The position numbers and the translations under genes were made by a program. A stretch of 64,000 nt of DNA, from assembly GCF_914767665.1 (NCBI RefSeq), contig NC_059504.1:42315720-42379719 (forward strand), in the 5' to 3' direction. Origin of the DNA: Harmonia axyridis (Eukaryota; Arthropoda; Insecta; Coleoptera; Coccinellidae). Within the stretch, counting starts at the first letter, position 1. Every line of letters starts with the position of its first letter. Of this stretch, positions 58,297 to 64,000 are shown one piece after another. The notes under the pieces were generated by a model, which saw only the letters and a list, made by a program, of their open reading frames with translations, was not told where the DNA came from and made no database searches.

Positions 58297-60524
58297 TTAG
58301 TATTGAGCGAATCAACATTCAGTTTGATATAGCTCACTGTCCACTTCTTTTTCTAATTTTTAAGGCAACTGTCTTCACAGAACGTTTACTTAATTAACTC
58401 TATCAAATATCCCACTTTATTAACATCAACGAGGTTTATCAAATAGTGTCACAATGATCAGATTAACCAAAAAAAAAAATTCTAGGAAACTAGATCTCCA
58501 GAAAACTCTACGCATTCATCTAAAAAGAGATATTTAATTTCTGATAACCCTCCATCATTCGATAAAACTTGTCAGACGACGGACCATAAAGTTGTCAGTG
58601 AAAGATCTCTCCCTATCAGTCGAGATTAAAGAGTGAGTGAAATAGAACGGCATTGCCATTCAGCCGGAATATTTCGTCGAGATCTTATCAGAACCGCCAT
58701 TTCCAGCTGAGGCGTCGATTTAATTTTGAATCGGGCCCATTCATGTAAATCGACAAAGCTGCTTGAGGCTTGATGTTTATCGGATTGCTTAGCGGGAAAA
58801 CCACTTAATGGGGTAACTATTTTTACTCATAGGAGTAAAGTGTAATTTAGAAACGAAGTGTGAAAATACTCCTATGTTTTCGTTTTTTTTCTTTCCTCCC
58901 TTCTCTGTAATCATTTTTTTTTTCTTTACTTCAGATGGTGTTGGTAAAAGGTTCAATGAAAAATTAAAATATGAAACGTATATCGCTACTCTCCCTTGAT
59001 GACATGCATTCTCCTTGGTTTACTTTCGATTATGATTCCTATGAAATAGTGTGGAAATCTTCTGTTTGATAATGGTCATGTCGATGGCATTTTTGTTGAT
59101 ACATTAACCAGATAGATAATTAATATCGTATGATATTACATACTTGGAAATCGTACTTCTTTTTCTTTTTGTATTTTCTTCATTCATGAAACGTATTGTT
59201 GAATTGTGAGGAATTCGAATTTAGTCAATGAAATATAACACAAAAGATCAACAACTGTCCACAATGAAAAAAATTATGTATGAAATATAGTATATAGTAA
59301 TATTCTGTGACATCTGCAATTTTACATAAATACCACTTCTATATCAATTAACGGGCATTCTTCATTTTGAACTGAGAACTCAAAGTTGGAATTGTTGGGA
59401 ATGAGGAAATGGATGATTTGTCACTTGAGGAAAGAAATTATAAAACATTATCGTATTGTATTATTCAATTGAAAATTGTTTTTCTTCATCTAAGAACCTA
59501 ATCAATCAAATATAGATTGATAGATATATACTAGTGGAATAAATTAAAGGATCAAAATAAAATTCGAAATTTTTACCTGTTTTTCAAATGACTGTATTAT
59601 CGATAACAAAGGTCGTATCTCGATTTAAAAAACAAGTTTCGAAGCTTGAAGTTTATAGTTATAGATCTCATGATGAAAAAATTTTTCAAGCAACGTGTAC
59701 CGCTCAATCCTAATGAATACAGTATCGATGGCGGTGCCTGAAATAACCAAGGAAGATCATTTCTCAGTCGGGTTCTGGCGGTCGAACATCCAAATCCCAT
59801 CCCAACCAGAAATGAGAGCTCCCCGATTGATGAGCAAAAGCCCCCGAAAATTGCAAAAAATCAATTTTCAAAGCTCCATATCTCGAAAACTGTCTATTTT
59901 TGAGCTTTGTGGCTATGAACATTTCTGATCAGTTCATCAAGAACTACAACATATCAAAAATTCAGCCAAATTCACGGAAAGCCATTTCCCATATAAAACG
60001 TGCGGGGTCCTTTCAGAGAAATTTTTTCAGTGTTCATTTTTGGCTACAGACTTGGAATTTTTTTTCCAACTTAACAACTATATCTAATTCTTATTCTTAA
60101 GGATAAGATAACTTGTTCATTCACCTTCAATATCCTTTTTTCAAAATTTCGATGCTAGCACTTCTAGCTGAAATATCGAACTTTGAATTGAAAAGGACCT
60201 TTTCGTCTTTAACCATCAATATCTCACCAATCAATGATGTACAGAAAATTTAAGGGATTTTTTGAAATCTTGAATGAATTCTCTACAAGAAGTAGCTATT
60301 CGATTTTCGGAAAAAAAATTTGTTTCGTTATCTATATGAATTTGAAAATTTGATAAAAAAAGAGCTTTTGAAGGTTTTTTGTAAAATCAAGCGCTGAATT
60401 GAAAATATCTAAGAAACCATCAATGTTGAGTATGCGTTTTACAGTTAAATATCACCACAAAAATGCCAGAGTATATAAATTCATTCCATGGAACGGGTTT
60501 TTGTTTCATTCGCTCGAATTTTAA
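58297..60524. other. Unannotated interval
   Basis: No gene recognised. It contains the second copy of the TTGTCA motif pair (58561-58600) and a small inverted repeat CATAGGAGTA/TACTCCTATG at about 58829-58876. Confidence 0.4.
58561..58600 (+). promoter_or_regulatory. Possible regulatory motif pair, copy 2
   Basis: GATAAAACTTGTCA then, after about 10 bp, CATAAAGTTGTCAGTG, matching 55667-55706. The flanking sequences are not obviously related, which argues against a simple duplication of a long repeat. Confidence 0.3.
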
Positions 60525-60721
60525 AAAATTAAAGGAATTTAAAAAACTTCCGAAAGACTACAATATTTATGTAACAAAAATTGTTCATCTACATGAAAAA
60601 ACCTTCACGATTTCTTTCTCCAAATTCAGTCATTCACTCCTTGCTATACTATCTATTTTTTACCAAAGAAAATTAAAATTTAAACAGCTCCTTCTGGGTC
60701 TTCTTTGTCAGTTAGTATCTA
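60525..60721 (-). repeat. Tc1-A right-end fragment
   Basis: ACATGAAAAAACCTTCACGA, CTCCTTGCTATACTATCTAT and the terminal GTCAGTTAGTAT match the right ends of the copies at 35590 and 56143. Only about 200 bp remain. The other end is absent. Confidence 0.75.
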
Positions 60722-61429
60722 TATATTTGTGCCCTAAGGTATGACAGAATGAACGGATTTGCCACTGAATCACAGAATGATAATCTTGGAGTTGTAGATT
60801 CACTTCAGACATCGATCAATTCAATTTTTCAATCGTCAAATCACCGTTTTCATTGATGGAATTATTAATAAAATACAGATATCACTTCATTTATGAAACA
60901 ATTTCATATTCTCCAGACGCTACCAAGAAATTTATCCAGTCACTGCAAAAGTTAATACCTATAACATTTCAATTTCTGCCTTTGGAGAGTTGTGAAATTT
61001 AACGGCCGTAAAACCACACGGCTTGGTCAGCGTCCCTCCTCGGCATTCGGATAACAGCCACCCAATCAGTGTTTGTATGTTTGTAGAGAACCCTAACTAT
61101 CCCAAGGGGTAAGCGATAAAAATGTAGTCAGGTGGTTCAATGTGAGGGAAACACCGCAATTTTCCGTGAATATTGAATGTGCATACATGTTCGGGATCTT
61201 GGAAAGGCAAATATGCTCATCGTGAAAAGAGACTTCAGCGGATTCATTGAAACGCTTTTCGTTAGAGATGACAGTCAATAGTTTGTAATAGTTTCCTGTT
61301 TTTAGGTACCGTATTGAATAAGATTAGATGTTCTGTGAGATAATTTAATGTAAGATCTGAATTTAGCGAATGTTGTAAATATTCAAATAATAAGTTCGAT
61401 TCTGATATTAAAAAAAAATTGAAATGAAT
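60722..61429. other. Unannotated interval
   Basis: Nothing recognised. Confidence 0.4.
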
Positions 61430-62240
61430 ATTGAAAAAAATATTTTGAAAAAATCACTTCATTGTTGAGGAGCAGGTGAGTCATTAGCGATTGAAAATGA
61501 TATCAATCAAATATTCATAACATTTTTGAGGAAAGAAAAACACGGACAACAAACTTCTCTTGAAGAATTGCGTTGTTTCCAATTCCAGACATAAAAAAAT
61601 CGTTAATTATAGGTCGGTAGCACAATTCATTCACTCTAATAGTTGTACCAACCTCATAATTAACATTTTATCACTCCACCAACCCAAAAACTGCACCAAA
61701 CAGTGAAACGTTGAGGATGGAGAGGCTTTTCAATAACCTCTTCTCGGATTTTCCGTGCTTTGAATGCGACAATTCTATTCATTAACGTAGCCTCCTTGGT
61801 GAAAATGTGCCTCATTACTGCAGATGTTTTGTCGATGAATATCCTGATCATTTCGATGCTTTTTCAAGGGCCCAATCAGCGAAGATACGACACTTCTTGT
61901 GATTGACCGGCTTGAGTAAACTGAACAGAACATGCAAAATATGGTGTTATGTCGTTTGTGGAATGTGTTATTTCCAAGAGCGATTAGAAACCAACTAATC
62001 TGGATTTTCATCAACACTACGGGCTTCCCAGTTGTTCTTGAGCGACGAATTATTTCACCAATGTCAATATTGCCGATCAAGAGTGTTTCAGTTTCGAGAA
62101 CTGTGACTGCAAAATTTTCACCATTTTTTGTAACGAATTCTAACAAATCATGCATGGAAAAGTGAAAATTTCACAGCTTCAGAAGTGAAAGCTGTTCAGA
62201 TAGCGGGCTGTTCAAAATGAAACCTCTTTTTCGGTGAAAT
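61430..62240 (-). pseudogene. MAR-B Tc1/mariner element, copy 6
   Basis: The 5' end at about 62203-62240 has AGCGGGCTGTTCAAAATGAA (family terminal block, inverted). The minus strand reads KNGENFAVTVLETETLLIG, RRSRTTG, then IGPLKKHRNDQDIHRQNICS, NEAHFHQGGYVNE (first catalytic region, SDEAHF altered to SNEAHF so the Asp is lost) and EKPLHPQRFTVWCSFWVGGV. Frames change several times. The part beyond this motif is decayed to about 61430, with only IVRVNELCYR-like remnants. Confidence 0.75.
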
Positions 62241-62695
62241 GCTCCACTGCAGAACTGTATGAATTTCTACGAATAGATGAGTATGAAATCCTTATATTCC
62301 TGAAAAGATTAACAACTAACTCTGATTACAATTCAGATATAAATCAATATTTTTTTTGCTGACTTGACAACGCTGAAGAGTAACGTATGGTATTACATTC
62401 TTGAAAGGAACGGAATATTGTGCTGATGTGCTGATTTCAAAGGGGCAATTATTTCTACGAGGTCTTGTTTTTGGGATGCAGTTTATTGATTTTGGTTCGA
62501 ATACTGCAGAAAATATATATAAATATATTATATTTTATGACCAAAATGAAATTTTCTGATCCAAATAACAATTAGAGTAGTCTAGAACTATACTGGACTA
62601 TTCATGTCGGTTTCCGGTTTTCAATGACATAATATGTTAATCAGAATTGTCATCTGAAGTTTCATATGTTTAGTTGAAGGTTAGCCATTTATTAA
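62230..62695 (+). repeat. 490-bp interspersed repeat, copy 2
   Basis: It is colinear with the reverse complement of 16975-17455 along its length. As there, one end meets the 5' terminus of a MAR-B copy. Confidence 0.75.
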
Positions 62696-62799
62696 TATAC
62701 GTATGGTTTATTTACTGCTAAACGTGTGCAAATTGTGAAATTTCACTACTACAATAACAATCGGTAGAAAAAATTGCAACATAATGTTTCTTTACTTTT

Positions 62800-63620
62800 A
62801 TTCTCAAGACTCATATATCATTGAAATACCCACTTGATCGAAAATATTGCTGCTGTAGGTGAAACAGGTGAACTACAACGTTTTGATGAAGATTTTTCGC
62901 ATTTATCCTTCTTCAGCGAGGAAACACTTCTTGTAGTTCGGTGTTGCTGTGAGAAAAAGTTGCTCATGTGGCAGTGAAAATCCTCATGTATCTGCTGAGA
63001 GCTCATCACACCCACAAAAAGTGGAATGTGTGTTGTGAAATTTGGCCTGGTGAAGTGATTAGATCGTATTTTTTTGAAAATGAAGAAGGTATTCCTCCTA
63101 CTATCAATTTTCATCGCTACAGCTAAACCACTACCGATTTTTCTTTGGCCTGAAATCAATGACATATAGATGCCGCCTTAGGAAAAACCTCATGAGAATG
63201 GGACTAACAGAAAACGGCGAGTGCAGATTCTGTGGGGAGGAGGAAGAAACTCCGGATCACCTGGTGACGGAATGCCTCGCCATCGCTAGTCAACACAAAA
63301 CCTGCTTTAGACAAGAAACTTATAGAAGTGAGAAATTAGCCTCCTTGAAGCCATCCCAAATATTGAAGTTCATCAGAACTCTGGAACTGGAAGGCGAGCT
63401 GAAGATCACTTTATGGAGAAAATAGCTCTGATGGGGGCACAATAGACCATTAGGTCGCAGTGAAATGAAACCTTCTTAATTAAATCTAAAAAAATGACAT
63501 ATAGATCTCATTTCAGCAAGATGGTGCAATAAGCCATGCAACACGAGCCATTTTAGCTTTATTGTGAGTGAAATTCACAGAACGCGTCATTTCTCATGAA
63601 TTTATAACCAAGGTCATAAG
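62800..63620 (+). pseudogene. Tc1/mariner transposase catalytic part, interrupted by a LINE-R insertion
   Basis: Plus-strand frames read NPHVSAESSSHPQKVEC, an RSYFFENEEGIPPTINFHRY-like stretch and WPEINDI. After the insertion at 63172-63492 they continue as ISFQQDGAISHATRAI (second catalytic Asp retained) and an ERVISHEF-like region. The motif order matches the rosa/MAR-B type transposases. Stops and frameshifts are frequent. The N-terminal part and the third Asp region are not recognisable. Confidence 0.75.
63172..63492 (+). mobile_element. LINE-R 3'-end insertion with 14-bp target duplication
   Basis: AATGACATATAGAT occurs on both sides (63158-63171 and 63493-63506). The 321-bp insert encodes CRLRKNLMRMGLTENGEC, RFCGEEEETPDHLVTEC and LKPSQILKFIRTLELEGE, then carries the family's 3' UTR and an A-rich tail. 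Removing the insert and one duplicate rejoins WPEINDI to ISFQQDGA in one frame across a single stop. This is a textbook 5'-truncated LINE insertion. Confidence 0.92.
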
Positions 63621-64000
63621 ATATATCACCTTCGGTTGACATGCGTCAAGTGCTCGCGGAAATATTTCTTGAAATGTGCGGTCGAGTCATCGAATCAATT
63701 ATCAAATCCCGTGAAAGATCACACGGAGGGCATTTAAATGATACTTTTACTTTCGGAATATCAAAATGTTTAACCCTTTAGTTTTGACCAATTTTTATTG
63801 AATTTCTGGAATTCATGTCATATTTCAAATGAGAATTCTTGAGTTGAAGTGGAATATTTCCTACAAATAATTGAGAGCATACAAAACTCTCGACTTTTTG
63901 TCACTGCTCTTCCAATTTTTCAGGTCATGTAAGAAATCCTTGTTCCAAAAAAAGCTATGAACACTCATTCCAACCAATTCACAGAATATGTGAAATCGCT
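63621..64000. other. Unannotated interval to window end
   Basis: Nothing recognised. Confidence 0.4.

Noticed and set aside
57493..58300. Target duplication for the second solo LTR
   Set aside because: The flanking tetranucleotides TAAA and TTAG do not match and no 5- or 6-bp alternative fits.
58829..58876. Intrinsic terminator-like stem CATAGGAGTA/TACTCCTATG
   Set aside because: It is a bacterial-type feature out of place here, and a 10-bp stem with a 27-bp loop is expected by chance in 64 kb.
62818..63165. 115-codon minus-strand frame with Ser/Arg-rich tail
   Set aside because: The plus strand of the same segment reads as transposase (HPQKV, YFFENEEG, WPEI), which explains the sequence better.

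Overview
This window looks like AT-rich arthropod nuclear DNA, most probably from an insect; a beetle is plausible but cannot be proved from sequence alone. The evidence is short GT-AG introns (52-64 nt), irritans-type mariner and rosa-like (DD41D) Tc1/mariner elements, jockey/CR1-like and RNase H-bearing non-LTR retrotransposons, hAT-like non-autonomous elements and solo LTRs. I see no bacterial-type operon and no convincing conventional host gene. The window is essentially a transposon graveyard set in unannotatable AT-rich sequence.

The one clearly intact multi-exon gene lies on the minus strand at 32040-34939. Eight exons join with consistent phase and GT-AG sites into a 745-residue MULE-type transposase-like protein with two C2H2 fingers, a DDE-like core, a SWIM zinc finger and a C-terminal KKRK motif. 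Imperfect inverted repeats of about 35 bp lie outside the gene near 30386-30419 and 35256-35290. It may therefore be an intron-bearing autonomous Mutator-like element of about 4.9 kb, or a domesticated copy that still has its termini.

Layout. 1-5.3 kb: unannotated DNA plus a decayed LINE on the minus strand. 5.4-9.1 kb: a rearranged LINE (inverted 5' part, direct 3' part) split by a younger LINE with an open reverse transcriptase frame. 9.7-18.8 kb: a Tc1 deletion derivative, an RNase H LINE tail, a rosa-type element and two copies of a second Tc1/mariner family, one split by a LINE piece. 19.0-21.4 kb: a hAT-like element with a perfect 8-bp target duplication, carrying a nested tandem MITE. 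21.8-28 kb: a rosa element, a deletion derivative with GGGTGCGGCAGAG ends and an irritans mariner. 30.4-35.3 kb: the MULE. 35.6-38.8 kb: Tc1, mariner and MITE pieces. 38.9-42.5 kb: a solo LTR and a second hAT-like copy containing a rosa element, the whole bracketed by 101-bp direct repeats. 43-48.6 kb: a LINE C-terminus, a candidate LTR, a mariner and a tRNA-like sequence. 49.9-54 kb: a long hairpin, transposase pieces, a LINE piece and an element with GGGGAGACTGGGG ends. 56-64 kb: Tc1, a second solo LTR, mariner-family copies and a LINE tail with an exact 14-bp target duplication.

Nearly every coding trace except the MULE gene and the nested LINE reverse transcriptase is broken by stops, frameshifts or internal deletions. 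Several elements are nested, so relative insertion order can be read directly from the sequence. All family names rest on reading translated motifs by eye, not on database searches.
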